A stretch of DNA of 64,000 nt from Ceratothoa steindachneri (Eukaryota; Arthropoda; Malacostraca; Isopoda; Cymothoidae), in NCBI GenBank assembly GCA_963969495.1, contig OZ018338.1, positions 45,577,206-45,641,205 on the forward strand, read 5' to 3'. The notes beneath the pieces are model-generated. The model worked only from the letters and a program-made list of their open reading frames with translations. It did not search any database and had not been told where the DNA came from. Position 1 is the stretch's first letter; the number at the start of each line of letters is the position of its first letter. This document shows, in pieces, positions 46,519 to 57,300 of this stretch. Made by a program: the position numbers and the translations under genes.

Positions 46519-46848
46519 TCAATTATTCCCGATATGGAAGCTGAGGCACTCGATAGGTTTAAGAGCGAAGTGGACCGTGCCGGGGCCAATTGTCAAATTG
46601 TGTTCCCCTTGTCGATACAGAAGGGCTTGAAGGGTGATCAAGTGTTGATCCCAATCTTCGGTGCCAATATTTGAAGATCCTCTGAGCGGTCTTCGGGTGA
46701 CTAAAATGGCCAGCAAATAGGCTATCGTGAGTCGTTTGCATGATTGTGGGACGTGAAAATGGGATACACATAGGTTGCGGGAGTCAGTATCGTTTTCCTC
46801 GGTGCACACTCGATAGAAGCGGTCGTCTTCGACGAGGAAGGAAATCAC
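46519..46848 (-). pseudogene. Gypsy element 2: integrase zinc finger fused to RT piece
   Basis: Minus strand, downstream of protease: RFYRVCTEENDTDSRNLCV, then (in the alternate frame at 46559-46771) THDSLFAGHFSHPKTAQRI, the integrase N-terminal HHCC-type domain with its two His. This is followed directly by DQHLITLQALLYRQGEHNL and LTIGPGTVHFALKPIECL, the RT connection segment. The upstream linker FAKSQRECDSLRIL (46894-47000) is the usual lead-in to the integrase finger. So the order is protease, integrase, RT. The integrase core and RT palm are deleted, and nothing of RNase H remains. Confidence 0.75.
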
Positions 46849-46893
46849 CTTATTCCCTTACATGGTTTTGCGTATTTTATTCTGGGCTTTGGT

Positions 46894-47330
46894 TCACAGA
46901 ATACGAAGAGAGTCACATTCCCTCTGACTTTTGGCAAAGTCATGGGTCGTTACACTCTGGAATTCGGGGGCACACGGAGGTTTAAGAGGTTTAGGGGCTT
47001 TCAGTTCCTTCTTCGCGCAGGAAGAAGTAGTAACGGGTTTGAGCCACGGAAGCGGAACAAGCCCGTTGGGACTGACCAATTAGTACAAAGCAAAACTTGA
47101 TGGAGGCTGCCATGACGTCAACACAACCAGTAAAATACGCGCATTTAATGTAGCAGTTAACAGTAAGGAATTTTTTGGCGCGCCCCAAGTAATCATGCAC
47201 TAGGGCAAACTTATCGTGGTCCGGAGCCGCAAAGAAGAGTAGCGCATCGGATACAACAATGCACGTGCACCCTGTATCACGGACGAGGGTGAAGATTCGG
47301 CACCCATTCCCATCTTCAGTTTTAAATTAG
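46894..47330 (-). pseudogene. Gypsy element 2: protease and linker
   Basis: Minus-strand translation gives TLVRDTGCTCIVVSDALL (active site), KFALVHDYLGRAKKFL and IKFCFVLIGQS, colinear with TLVRDTGYTCFIVSD, VVRDYLGRANRFPV and IKFCSVLIGKS in the young element. A Pro/Lys-rich linker then leads to CAPEFQSVTTHDFAKSQREC. Two frameshifts. Confidence 0.8.
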
Positions 47331-48380
47331 AGGGCCCCAGGGGCACATTTATGTAACAAAAAGTTCACCTGGTGGCTAGACGTATACAGTGGATTCGAAG
47401 AAGAGGGGCCTTCATTCTGCGACGGTAGGCGCGTAGAAGTGGCACTGACCTGATATACCTGGTGATAAGGAGAGGTGCTTCTTAAATGCGAGTTTTGAGA
47501 GCAGTTGGATCTCACTTGGACAGGAACTCCACAGGAATAGCACACGTTGGTCCTCCTGGCTAACGACGACGCAGTGGGATTGGCAGTAAGGGCTTAACAT
47601 CACGGTGGTCCGATAAGAAGAGGAGTTTGGGTTTGGCAGGGCAGTCACCTTCACGAACTTATTCCCATTAGATAGTAGTTGTGGTTAACCGCATAGACGT
47701 CTGCCTCCTCGATGCTTTCCTTAAGAGTATGGCACCTCTGGTCCTTCAAGAAGGATCTGATTTCCGAAGGGAGCGACTCAAGAAATTGATCCTTGATGAC
47801 GAAATCGATCAGGGCGTCGTATTCATGAGCCAAACTGATGAAAGGTCTGGTTAGGTTGAATGCGACAGTGCCAAAATTTAGCTCGATAGAAATCGGGGGT
47901 CATTTTGTAAGTGGCGAGCAACTCGGCTTTTAAAGATGTGTAATCAATTGTTGCCTCTGATGGAAGGGAGATAAATATATCCCTAATTTGAGAGATCAAC
48001 AGGGGCAATAATTGTGCTACGCCTTCCGTCTCAATGTCTCACTGGTTCACCTCCATGATCTATTTGAATTGTGTTAGATAAGTCTCGAAGTCTTCGCTTT
48101 CTTTAAATACGCAGTCTGTGGTGCGTTTAGTCTAAAACTCGAGTAGTTTATAGAGAGCGTCTCGTTCCTCGCTCTCACCATCTCTATTTCGTGAGAGAAA
48201 ATTCTCTCTCTTTCTTCCCGTTCCTTTTCTCTTTCTTCCTTTTCTTCTCTGTCTCTTTTTTCTTCTTCCTGAATGTTGGTCATTAAATCTTTTCCACTGA
48301 GTCCGAATAACTCACCTTGGGTCTTAAAAATTAATTTCAAACGGCGCCATGCTTGCTGGTTTACGCGATGGGCACAACAA
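47327..48380 (-). pseudogene. Gypsy element 2: gag (coiled coil, capsid, zinc knuckle)
   Basis: Minus strand: GLSGKDLMTN followed by about 40 residues rich in Glu and Arg (48.15-48.30 kb, a charged coiled coil); capsid segments with FISLPSEATIDYTSLKAELL (about 47.9 kb) and QFLESLPSEIRSFLKDQR with LKESIEEADVYAVNHN (47.68-47.80 kb); then one knuckle, CYSCGVPVQVRSNC (about 47.50-47.54 kb; the His is lost). Frameshifts separate the pieces. This gag keeps the capsid region that the young element has lost and so identifies the two as one lineage. Confidence 0.8.
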
Positions 48381-48859
48381 CAAGAATTACACTAACGCAC
48401 AACAACGAGTATGGTGGAATTATGGGGTCCTTCACGCATGAATGGGAGTGCAAATGGTTTTGATAACTAACGAACACACGAACAACAAGGAGGGAAAGAC
48501 TAGCGAGAGAGCTTTTGCGCTCGAGATTTCATTGTAATTCAGACGAGAGCACAGCAATACGAGGAATAATACTATTTTTCTATACCTTAAACTTATGGTA
48601 CAAATGAGGCCTCAAAGGACAACAATTCAATTCTGTGGGGAAATTCAATTAATAGTTAAACACGGTCAGTCGACAATCAATTCACACAAAAAATAAATAG
48701 GAACAGGAAAAAATACACTTCGCTAAAAATAAGTATGTAATGGTTATTTCTTACCTTTTAAACTCCAAAACCGGAACTAAGATTAGCCAACAATTAACAA
48801 TTTTAACCAAGGTTAATCAATAGATTTGTCAAAGTTCAATTAATTGATTGATCAAGATT

Positions 48860-48936
48860 AATCCAATAAACCTGATATCAAATTAATATAGATGTTGTAG
48901 GTTAACCCTACACACCTTACACCAGTTTAATATAGA
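48860..48936 (-). promoter_or_regulatory. Gypsy element 2: duplicated primer-binding-site region
   Basis: On the minus strand the LTR-like end ctacgaca is followed by tctatattaaac and TGGTGTAAGGTGTG. A second, similar block (acatctatattaattTGATATCAGG) follows within 50 bp. The second is closer to TGGTATCAGG of the young element. This looks like a local duplication around the primer site. Confidence 0.5.
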
Positions 48937-49300
48937 TGTCGTAGAATAAGATCAAGTTCACCATTTCTGCTGTACGAGTGCGTGGGAAGTTTACAATATA
49001 AGCAGAGTGAAAATTAACTGAAAGTAGGTTGTCCAATAGTCGACTATCTTGGAGTTCCGGAGTAACAGAAAAACGGGTAAAAAAGTAACTTTACTAATAT
49101 GCAAATTAATATTATTTTGAAGAGTTAAAAGGAGTTTTAGATTTACATACTAGATTTACACGAATCTTCAGCAACTAAGTGGTGAGAGGGTGATACGTGG
49201 TGAGGACAGTCATCGTACAAACAAACGGACAATATTGACCGAGGGACGCTCTAACGACCTTGAGCATAAACTAAGCTGATTATGAGGCTTACAGTGGGGG
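48937..49300 (-). repeat. Gypsy element 2: diverged 5' LTR (end uncertain)
   Basis: The LTR end CTACGACA, shared with the young element, reads inward at 48937 on the minus strand. Upstream sequence is A+T-rich and shows only loose similarity to that LTR. The far end is not resolved, and no hairpin array is present. Confidence 0.45.
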
Positions 49301-50250
49301 AGAGGGGCAGAAAGAGCACTTGCTCTCTCTGCTATTATGGAGTGGTAGTATACGTGATTTATGTGTTTGTAGTCGTGTAAATGCCTAAAACAGGTAAATT
49401 TGTTGGACTAGATTCTATATACATAGTGCTTAGTCTTAAAGATTAGTAGCGGTCATTGCTCAAAGACCGTCTGAATTGAGTTATACTTGTAGAGTAACCC
49501 TAGTAGGATTATATTCTTGAGCCTAATTTAGTTTTATTTTATTAAACTTAATATACATGTTTCTGCCTAAATTTTAGAATTAGTTCACCGTAAGGTGTTA
49601 GTTCCAAATCTCAACCTCTTTTATTACGAAACCTAAATGTCACTCTTTAATTTTGTAATCCCACATTGTGATATGTCGTACCTAAAAGCGATGGTGCTTG
49701 CAAGAGTTTAAAGAGTGATTAATACAAATGTTTCTTATTTGGGGTATATTCAATAATAATTTTGACTCTGTATTGCAATGTTAATTTTTAAAATGACTTG
49801 TAGTTGTATTATATTTATAAAATCTTAGCTTTCATGATATCTCACCATAAATTTAGGAAATATACATTTTGCCTATATGCACTTCCTTTTGGTAACTGTC
49901 ACCGTAGTTAGTTTAACTTAGTATTTGAAATTCTACAGAAAAATTGTTGGTCTCAACCTCTGACCAGAAAAGAGTTAGCCATTAAAAGGTAAATGGGAGA
50001 CGCGTTCTATTGCTAATGCCAAGATGTGCTTAAATATGACTATGTAATGTAAGTAAGGCCTCGTCTCAGATTTACATCGCGAATTATACATATTAATAAA
50101 TGATGCAGGACCAAAGAAGTTATTTTATTTTGGTAATTTTGAATAAGAAATGAGTCAAATTCAGTAATAAGATTCATCACTTTACCTAAACTATGTATTA
50201 ATCCGCGTAATTTGAGTGCCCAGGGCACTTTGAATGTGATTATCATTTAG
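49300..50250. other. A+T-rich spacer, no feature recognised
   Basis: No reading frame with a motif on either strand (a 68-codon minus frame at 50040-50246 is unremarkable). Confidence 0.4.
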
Positions 50251-50259
50251 GGCAAACTG

Positions 50260-50490
50260 AAAATGGATGAATAAAGGTGGAAGAGTGCCTGAAGAATGGA
50301 GGAATGCATTATTGGTAACGTTGTATTTGAAGAAAAGCTAGAAAGATAAAGTCAAGAAGTACAGGGGGATAAATTTGTTAAGTGTTAAAGTTAAGTGTAA
50401 AAAGAAATTCCGATGGAGATATAAGAAGGATAACTGAAGGAATTAATGGAGATGAACAAAGGGATTTAGAAAGGGGTTAAGTCCTGACTA
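50260..50490 (+). pseudogene. LINE F reverse transcriptase, 5' piece
   Basis: Plus-strand translation gives GGRVPEEWRNALLVTLYLKK and DKVKKYRGINLLSVKVK, then KGFRKG, i.e. the RT fingers (PxxW, YRGIxLLS, GFRKG). The next RT blocks appear 1.6 kb further on at 52.08 kb, so the gene seems split. Confidence 0.65.
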
Positions 50491-50779
50491 GTCCGAGACT
50501 GTCCCGGTTTGAAGGATTCGTCCCACTCTTAAGATAAACTTTATTAATTTGTCCCACGTTCTTTTTAAATTATGTCGGAAGGTTGTGTTTTTAATCTCAT
50601 CGTTCTAAAATTACATTGAAAACTTTTATGTATAATAAAAGGTAGTGCTATTGAACTTCTAAATAAATCAAGGAGTTAACCAGATTTTAGTTGATTTTTC
50701 AAGTATCTACATATATATGTTATTGTATATATATGTTGTATATTAGCATATATTTATATATACTGGAAAATATCCTCCC

Positions 50780-51480
50780 TACAGGCCTGCGGGCCTTGTT
50801 CGCTTCGCTCACAAAATTAAAAAAAGTGTACGAGAGAATAAGCTTTTAGTCGCGTGCGACTCGATTCGCGATCGCCTCTAATATCCCTATGTCGGTCGGT
50901 CGGTCCTCGTTTTGTTTTTTCTTATTTTTGTTTTGGTGTTAAGATTGTAATTTTTCCGCCGATTCTAACGAAATCTAAAAGTCTTATGTTGTTTTACATT
51001 CTCTTTCGAATGATATAATTGTCAAGATTAGCCCAGGAATTATTTGGTTTGGGCAATAACATCATAACTATTCGGCCGATTCTAACGAAATTTGAAACCC
51101 TTCTGTTATTTTACACTCTCTTTTGAAAGATATAATTGGCATAGTCCTCCAATGGTTAGCCCTGGAATTATTTTGTTTTGCAAATAACATCATAACTATT
51201 CGGCCGATTCTAACGAAATTTCAAACCCTTTTGTTGTTTTACATTCTCTTTCGATTTATATAATTGTCAAGATCTTCCCAAGGTTAACCCGGGGATTATT
51301 AAAAGTTTTGAAGCTCGTAAGGTCATAAATTGGAATAATTGAGGGCACGCGACTTTTTTGTCAGCAGACCTTGTTTGATTTCCAAACACATTCAAAATTG
51401 CTGTAAAAAAAAGATCATTTTATCTTTTTTCTAAATAGACAGACGGACACTCACACAGAGACACAACACATACTCTAGGA
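50780..51480. repeat. Hairpin-rich G+C patch and three-unit ~120-bp tandem repeat
   Basis: The motif gccgattctaacgaaat recurs at 50958, 51075 and 51203, each followed by a conserved block with tacattctctttcga, gatataattg and cataactattcg. The spacings are 117 and 128 bp. Upstream (50783-50905) is a short G+C-rich patch with small inverted repeats (aggcc-tgcg-ggcct; agtcgc-gt-gcgact) and ggtcggtcggtc. No coding motif. Probably part of an unclassified element inserted between the two halves of LINE F. Confidence 0.65.
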
Positions 51481-52075
51481 CCATTAGAATAAGATGTGGA
51501 TAATTGTTGTAGCATTTGGCAAGGACAAACTACTCGCAAAGAGAGAAGTGGCCGTACGGCTCCATGTTATAAATCGGACATATTTCTGTTGTGTTCAACT
51601 ATTACCTCAGTATTTCGCCTTAATTAAATAATTTAATTCGAGATTTTTTCAGCAAAGTAATTTTTCGCATGACTAAACCACCGCCCTCAAATTGAAACAC
51701 GTTTTATTAGGAAGGAGGGGGGGATGCTAGATTGTGGTAAGGTATGTAGATTTTGCTTGGCTTATATAAAGAATGTCACTCAGGCATGTCATTAATGTGT
51801 CAAGGACTCGATATTAATTTTATTTCCGTTAGTGTAAAACAAATATTACTGTTAAAAAGGAAAGAAATATCAGGTAGATTGATTAATGAAGGTATTTACG
51901 AGGTTTTATGGTTACTAGCTAAAATAATTAAGCTCTAGAGAAGCAGGTTTGGTTGTGGCCAGTATTTTGTTTGCATAAAATATGTTTTCGGTTTGAGTGT
52001 TATAGTAAAATGTTCGATTTTGAGGCTTGCAAATTATGGAAATGTCCCCTCTTGAAGTTTAGAAATTATGTTAAG
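51480..52075. other. Spacer between LINE F pieces
   Basis: A 61-codon plus frame (51753-51938) with VSVKQILLLKRKEISGRLI may be RT-derived but I cannot support it. Confidence 0.3.
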
Positions 52076-52079
52076 CTAG

Positions 52080-52200
52080 GTTCATGGATTTGGAGAAAAC
52101 TTATGATCGTATAAATATAGAAGCATTATTTCAGTTATTAAAAATGTATGGAATTAGTTGCAAATTATTGAATAGTATCAAAAGGTATTTATATTGAAAT
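52080..52200 (+). pseudogene. LINE F reverse transcriptase, 3' piece
   Basis: The frame reads RFMDLEKTYDRINIEALFQL and LKMYGISCKLLNSIKRYLY, the RT block with the first catalytic Asp. It follows logically from the fingers at 50.3 kb on the same strand. Confidence 0.65.
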
Positions 52201-52439
52201 TAAGGAATGCTACAGGGTGAAAAAGAAACCTAGTGAGTGGTTTAATAAGGTGGAGTTTCAAGGTTTAGTGCCTTATAGGTGATGAGAAGAACTTCATAGT
52301 GGGTAGGGTAGCGAATATGTAACCAGTGTAGCTCCTGTAACAGATGCATCGAAGGAGATAACAGGGGGCGGCGAAAGAGAAGCCGGGCAGCATAGTTTTA
52401 AACTAGTTGTGGGGGGAAAAGTGACGAAGAAGGGAGATT

Positions 52440-53113
52440 CACTAGAAGAGAATTGCACTAGTTTAAGCGTGAGGTGACAAAGCTATGAATAGCAGTCTCA
52501 AGGCTTTGTCGATCAAAATGGGATAATTTGCGACGGAAACCGAGGGAAGACTTACAGATACGATGGATGTGCGGTTTAAACAAGAGTTGCTCGTCGAAAA
52601 TAACACCAAGAAAATAACAGGAAGAGAGCCTTAGATTTCTCGACCATCGAAGCGGTACCAACAAGGAGAACTTCAGTTTTATCGTGGTTAAGTTTGAGAA
52701 TGTTGGCAGACAGCCATTCGTTTATGGAGGTGTAGGCTGAAAGGTGCTTGGTAATTGATTGAGAGAAGGACACAGGGGATGAGGAAAGGTATATCTGAAT
52801 GTCATCAGCATAGAGATGGAAGGACAGGCCCAAATTGCGAAGAAGGGAGCCAAGAGGAAGTAAGTAGATGTGAAAGAGGAGGGGACCAAGGACTGAGCCC
52901 TGAGGCACCCCAAAATGAATGGGTGCGGGCTCGGAGGAGAGGTTATCGAGCGCGACCGACTGAGTGATGGAGGAGAGGTTTTGAGTGGAACTAATCAAGT
53001 GCAGTGTTCGAGAGACGTAGGAAAGTGTGAAGACGATCAAGGAGAACAGTGTGGTCGATGGTGTCGAAAGCAGAGGAGAGGTCTAGGGGAACTAGAATGG
53101 ACATTTTTCTAGA
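52440..53113 (-). mobile_element. L2-like LINE G, 5'-truncated
   Basis: Minus strand, starting at 53113 inside the RT palm: SILVPLDLSSAFDTIDHTVL, a frame break, then SVALDNLSSEPAPIHFGVPQ, GSVLGPLLFHIYLLPL, LSFHLYADDIQIYLSSS (catalytic YADD intact), INEWLSANILKLNHDKTEVL, and another break before LGVIFDEQLLFKPHIHRICK and HFDRQSLETAIHSFVTSRLN. Very similar to LINE C at 31-34 kb, which has YADN. Sequence 5' of the palm is missing, as usual for 5'-truncated LINEs, and the break abuts Penelope-like sequence. Confidence 0.88.
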
Positions 53114-53703
53114 CAGTACAATTTATGCTACCCAAAGTACTTCCTAGAAAAATGTATGAATATAGCCAAAAAACATTTTATAATTGTAAATTAGAGACAA
53201 TAGAACCTCGTAAAAACCTATTAATTTTACCCTATCATTATAATTTTGTCTGTAGTGCCCATTCTAAAACAACTTAATATTAAGGTAACCTTTAAATACA
53301 ATCATACATTAAAAAATCTAATAATAAAGCATAGCCCTAATAATGATAATAATGTAATTTACCGAATTGCATGTTTAGATTGTAATTTATTCTATGTAGG
53401 CCAAACTTCCAAAAATATTTCCATAAGGACCCAACAACACAAAAATGCAGTAATTAAGGGATATCTGAATAATGCCTTAGCTGTCCACAATTCCAAGATG
53501 GGACACGAAATTAACTGGTCAAAAACTGATACTATAATCCATAGTAATGATTTTATAAAGAGAAATATCCTGGAATCATTTTTAATCTCCCACACAAAGG
53601 AGAGTAATCTCAACATTAGCCCAGGGCTGTTTTCGCTAGATCGAATTTTATCGCTTTTTCTAAAATCCGACTTATCTGATAGCATTAAAAAGTTGACCTC
53701 ATA
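53114..53703 (+). CDS. Penelope-like element 2: GIY-YIG endonuclease domain (ORF from 53246)
   Basis: A 152-codon intact frame (ATG at 53246) carries a GIY-YIG nuclease of the Penelope type: VIYRIACLDCNLFYVGQTSK has the VIY/YVG pair around a CxxC, then ISIRTQQHKNAVIKG (the conserved Arg), ALAVHNSKMGHEINW and ILESFLI (the candidate catalytic Glu). The frame continues upstream of the ATG to about 53.13 kb, so this is the 3' end of a longer RT-endonuclease ORF that is 5'-truncated at 53113, head-to-head with LINE G. No stop disrupts the domain. Confidence 0.88.
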
Positions 53704-53752
53704 GGGAATCGTGCTTTGTATAAATACTGGATGTCTTAGTTTTCTTACCATT

Positions 53753-53789
53753 GAGTTTGAAAATGTCAAATAGCCGAAAGTACAAACTC
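53753..53789 (+). ncRNA. Hammerhead-like motif at Penelope element 2 3' end
   Basis: A stem GAGTTT (53753-53758) / AAACTC (53784-53789) encloses TGAAAATG and GCCGAAAGTAC. The layout resembles a hammerhead core (CUGAUGA ... GAAA) but several core bases deviate. Compare the better match at 19622-19662. Confidence 0.35.
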
Positions 53790-53869
53790 CAATCTGCTTT
53801 TTATTCAGTTTCCTTCTGTGGTACATATTCATATTTATAGTTATCACGTGCTAACTTTCGTGATATTTC

Positions 53870-53871
<2 letters not shown>

Positions 53872-53943
<72 letters not shown>
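53872..53943. repeat. (TA)n microsatellite
   Basis: About 72 bases of TA just beyond the Penelope-like 3' end. A shorter TA tract lies at about 54317-54343. Confidence 0.97.
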
Positions 53944-53945
<2 letters not shown>

Positions 53946-54589
53946 CATTTGTTTTAAAAATTTAAATGATAAGAATAATTATCCTAATATTTAAATTATT
54001 GCAAGTTTATTAATAAAATAATACCTAAAAATAGGATTTTAAAATGGTTTCATTGAAGGGGAGAAATTTCCAAAACAGAAGGGATTATGTTTAATTGCCA
54101 GTAGTTTGGAGGAAGGATGTTAAAATGGTTACAGTAGGGAGGACAGTTATAAAGTAATCCAAAGTCTTGCATAACTAATCCGTATGTACCACACTCGTCA
54201 GTTTTAACTATTTTTAAATATTATTGCTTAATATCTTTTTTTAGATTTGAGGCATGTGGCTAGCCACGGTTCATGTTATCAATATTTATAAACATGTCTA
54301 AAACATTTAAGACTAATATATATACATATATATATATATATATTTTTTTTTTAATTTGTTCTTAAAATTAATGTGATATAAGTAATTATTCTAATATTTG
54401 AATTATTGCACGTTTATTCAAAAGTTAGCATTGTAAAAATAAGAAAATATGGCATTCCTTCGCTGAATTCGAAATTGCTGTTCAATCAAATGGGTAAATT
54501 GATAAGAAATATGAGTTAACTGAACGTCGATGTGCAATTATAAGGTATTTTGTAAGAGATTTATGTGAAAATAAAAAAAAACAGGCAGG

Positions 54590-55210
54590 GCAAAGGTCTT
54601 GCGGATAGGCAAAGTGATATTCTCTGATAAAGCTCTATTCCGCTTGTTTGGAGCTGCTGAACGATCCATCGTTAGGAGGAGAACAGGGGTGCGCTTTCAC
54701 GAGTTCTGTGTCCTGCCTAGGGTTGAGCACCCTGAAAATTTCTTTGTCTGGGGCTAATACTCATTTGAGGGAACGAGAGCAGTAAAATATTTAACAAGAA
54801 CACTGCTATGAACTCAAAATGCTAGCAAAACATGTTTCATCAGAACCTGTTCCCAACAGTTCAGGACAAAATTATGGAGGCTAACTATATTTTCAACATG
54901 GTGGCGCAGCTTTTCAAGAAGCAAAATCAATAAAAAAGTTCTTAGTTGGAATTAACATCGTACTTTTGCGACCTTGGGCCGGGAATTCACCAGATGTGGA
55001 CCCAATTGAGAATTTGGGGGCGATAATCAAACGCATTTGATAAATTGAAGGCATAAAATTGTGAGTCATTGCGAGTGTTTATTGAAAGAAAATGCAGAAA
55101 AATCACCTTCAAATTAAGATCTAAGCATACTAAAAAAATGCAACGTCTGATTACTTCTATTAATTTTCTTATATTAAAAATATACTTGCCTTAAAACTTT
55201 TGGGTATCAC
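54590..55210 (+). pseudogene. Tc1-like transposase relic
   Basis: Plus-strand pieces: VIFSDKALFRLFGAAE with the first catalytic Asp (about 54.61-54.66 kb), VRRRTGVRFHEFCVLPRVEH, an ENFFVWG block and SFEGTRAVKYL; in shifted frames LLPTIQDKIMEAN-type sequence, ANYIFQHGGAA (second-Asp position, changed), WPWAGNSPDVDPIENLGAI (third motif). The sequence near 55.19 kb (aaaacttttgggtatcactgta) looks like a Tc1-type terminal repeat. The 5' half is missing. Confidence 0.75.
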
Positions 55211-55397
55211 TGTACATATACTGTATTTTTATATAAATATTGTAGCAGCCAAATAGCCAGGAACTTAGTATATTAGTTTGCTACAGCAGCAATTAATGTT
55301 ATTGCATTTAGTACAGTTAATGTATAGAAAACTTAATTAACATTTATTTTACTGCATTTTTGTACAGTGTGAATCTGTAATATTCACAATAACAAAC

Positions 55398-55431
55398 TAT
55401 CGAAAACGGTAGCAATGTGCCGTTTTCGATA
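55398..55431. repeat. Perfect 12-bp inverted repeat
   Basis: TATCGAAAACGG - TAGCAATGTG - CCGTTTTCGATA, a perfect stem of 12 with a 10-base loop in A+T-rich noncoding DNA. Role unknown. Confidence 0.85.
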
Positions 55432-55439
55432 TAATATGT

Positions 55440-55890
55440 TACTGTAATTTCTAGAGTAAAATTCTATATATTTTCTAACTGGAGCATGAATTGTTGGCCT
55501 TAAAAAAATGTAAATTAGTGGCTACTTAACTGAGAGTAGAATACTGTATAAATTACATTAATTATGTTACAGTTGTCATAAAGTGCCAAATTCTTTTTTA
55601 ATATTTGCGCGAACTTATCATACAGAGATATATGTATAGGCACATGGTCTTAGTGTACTGCAAGATCAATTATGGGGACCCTTTATTATTCTTAATGTGC
55701 TCCATCTTGCCAATATTAAATGATTAGAAAGATCTTAGATTATATTGTATCTTTGTCGGAATTTGGCACCATTCTACTCATACTAGTTTTTTTCTCCCCA
55801 CGTATTCATTCAACCTATTATGGATATATTTGGATTTTTAGTATAATAAAACAACATTGTAAGATAAATGAATTTTATTAACTAGAGAAT
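55440..55890. other. A+T-rich spacer
   Basis: No feature recognised. Confidence 0.4.
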
Positions 55891-55899
55891 ACTGATTAA

Positions 55900-57300
55900 C
55901 TGGATTAAATGTTCAGAACCTAAAGTCAATTGACAGATTGAGGTTTTTACCCTACTTGGTCCCGGAAGTGTATCCTGAAATTCTTGATCTTGCCAGCCTG
56001 TTTCGTCCAATATTTTTTAGTAAGTTTTACATTGGTAGGTATTCCGGCCAACAGGGCTCGTATCTCTACCCCGTCAATAATTAGTGATTCCGTTAGTGTG
56101 GATGGTTTTATTGCTACTAAGTGATCTTCAAGGTTCATAATTTCAGGTTTTTTACAGTATTTTAATGGCTATCCTAATGGTTTTTTTTGGGGTTATGTAA
56201 TCAAACGTTTTACCTCGTGCTTTTCGGATTTTAACCATTGATCACATACAGGACCTAACATAAATATGTTAAGTCAATCGTTGACAGTGCGTTAAGGATT
56301 GTGAATTTCTTGTACTCCCAACCTTGATGTTTACGTCTGATATTTTTAATTTATTGATCCACTTTTCCATCGTCAGTATTAGTTTTCAGGCTTCATCATT
56401 CAATTTTCTTGAACTTTTCCAGCTTTAATACATTGAACATGTAAATTGGGATGCCAAAATATCTTAAGGGAAAGGGAAATTCAATTTTGGACCTGATAAT
56501 TTTTTAATTGTAGGTCATCCATTTGAGCAGTTCACTGAGATTCGTTTTTGCAGGTTCTCTCCTGCGACTTAATTATGAAATGTGGGAAGGGTAAAGGCAA
56601 AATAAGAGCTAAAGTTCTTCCTCTTTGTAGATTTTTTCCTCTTCTCTCTTTGCCTCCTTAATGGGGATTGATTTTTTGTGGTTGTTCTTTCTTTATATCA
56701 ATGGCCATTGGTTTATTGTCTCGATTTTCTCCTTTCGCTATCTTCTTATGTCCCTCGTTTGTTTGAAGCACTAGCTTCTAAGTTATTTACTTCTTCACTT
56801 GTTCTCATGGTAGTTGATTCTTCTGATTCTACGAATTAAACCTGAAATATATGTTGCTATGAAGGAGAGGTAAGGACTATAGTTTTATGCAAATTTTTTT
56901 TATCCTCATAACTTGATGCAGGGTTGCTGTAAATGTGCCTGGTTTTGCTCATCACAGTTTTCGAATCTTTCCGTTTTGTTATCAAGATTTCATTAAGTGC
57001 GTCATCAAATGCGCCTGTTTTTTCCGTGTCCATGAAGTGAGCACACATCACGATTATCATAATTTCCAAGGATTCCTTTCCCTTTACCATTTTGGTTTTC
57101 TAATTCAGTGTTTGTCGTACGTCCAGATCAAATATTCGTGCAGATGTATGATTTTCTGTATTGAACTTTTGCTAATGCGAGCTTCTTTCTTCTTTTCTAT
57201 AATCTTTTTTCTGTCGAGAAATTTCATTGCAGTTGTGCTTTCCTTAAGATTTTCGGTATTTCGACCTGAAACTACATTCTTAGCATCATTCATGTGTGAT
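55900..57300 (-). pseudogene. Possible decayed minus-strand ORF of LINE ORF1 type
   Basis: Several consecutive minus-strand frames (57293-57105, 57090-56857, 56138-55947) are basic and charged (for example KFLDRKKIIEKKKEARISKS and GVEIRALLAGIPTNVKLTKK). Their order and composition resemble the N-terminal part of LINE gag-like ORF1, but no zinc knuckle or other decisive motif is visible. It could equally be an unknown gene. Confidence 0.25.

Noticed and set aside
50780..50910. Bacterial or viral contamination because of the G+C-rich patch
   Set aside because: Too short, no coding sequence, and flanked on both sides by A+T-rich repeat DNA of the same character as the rest.
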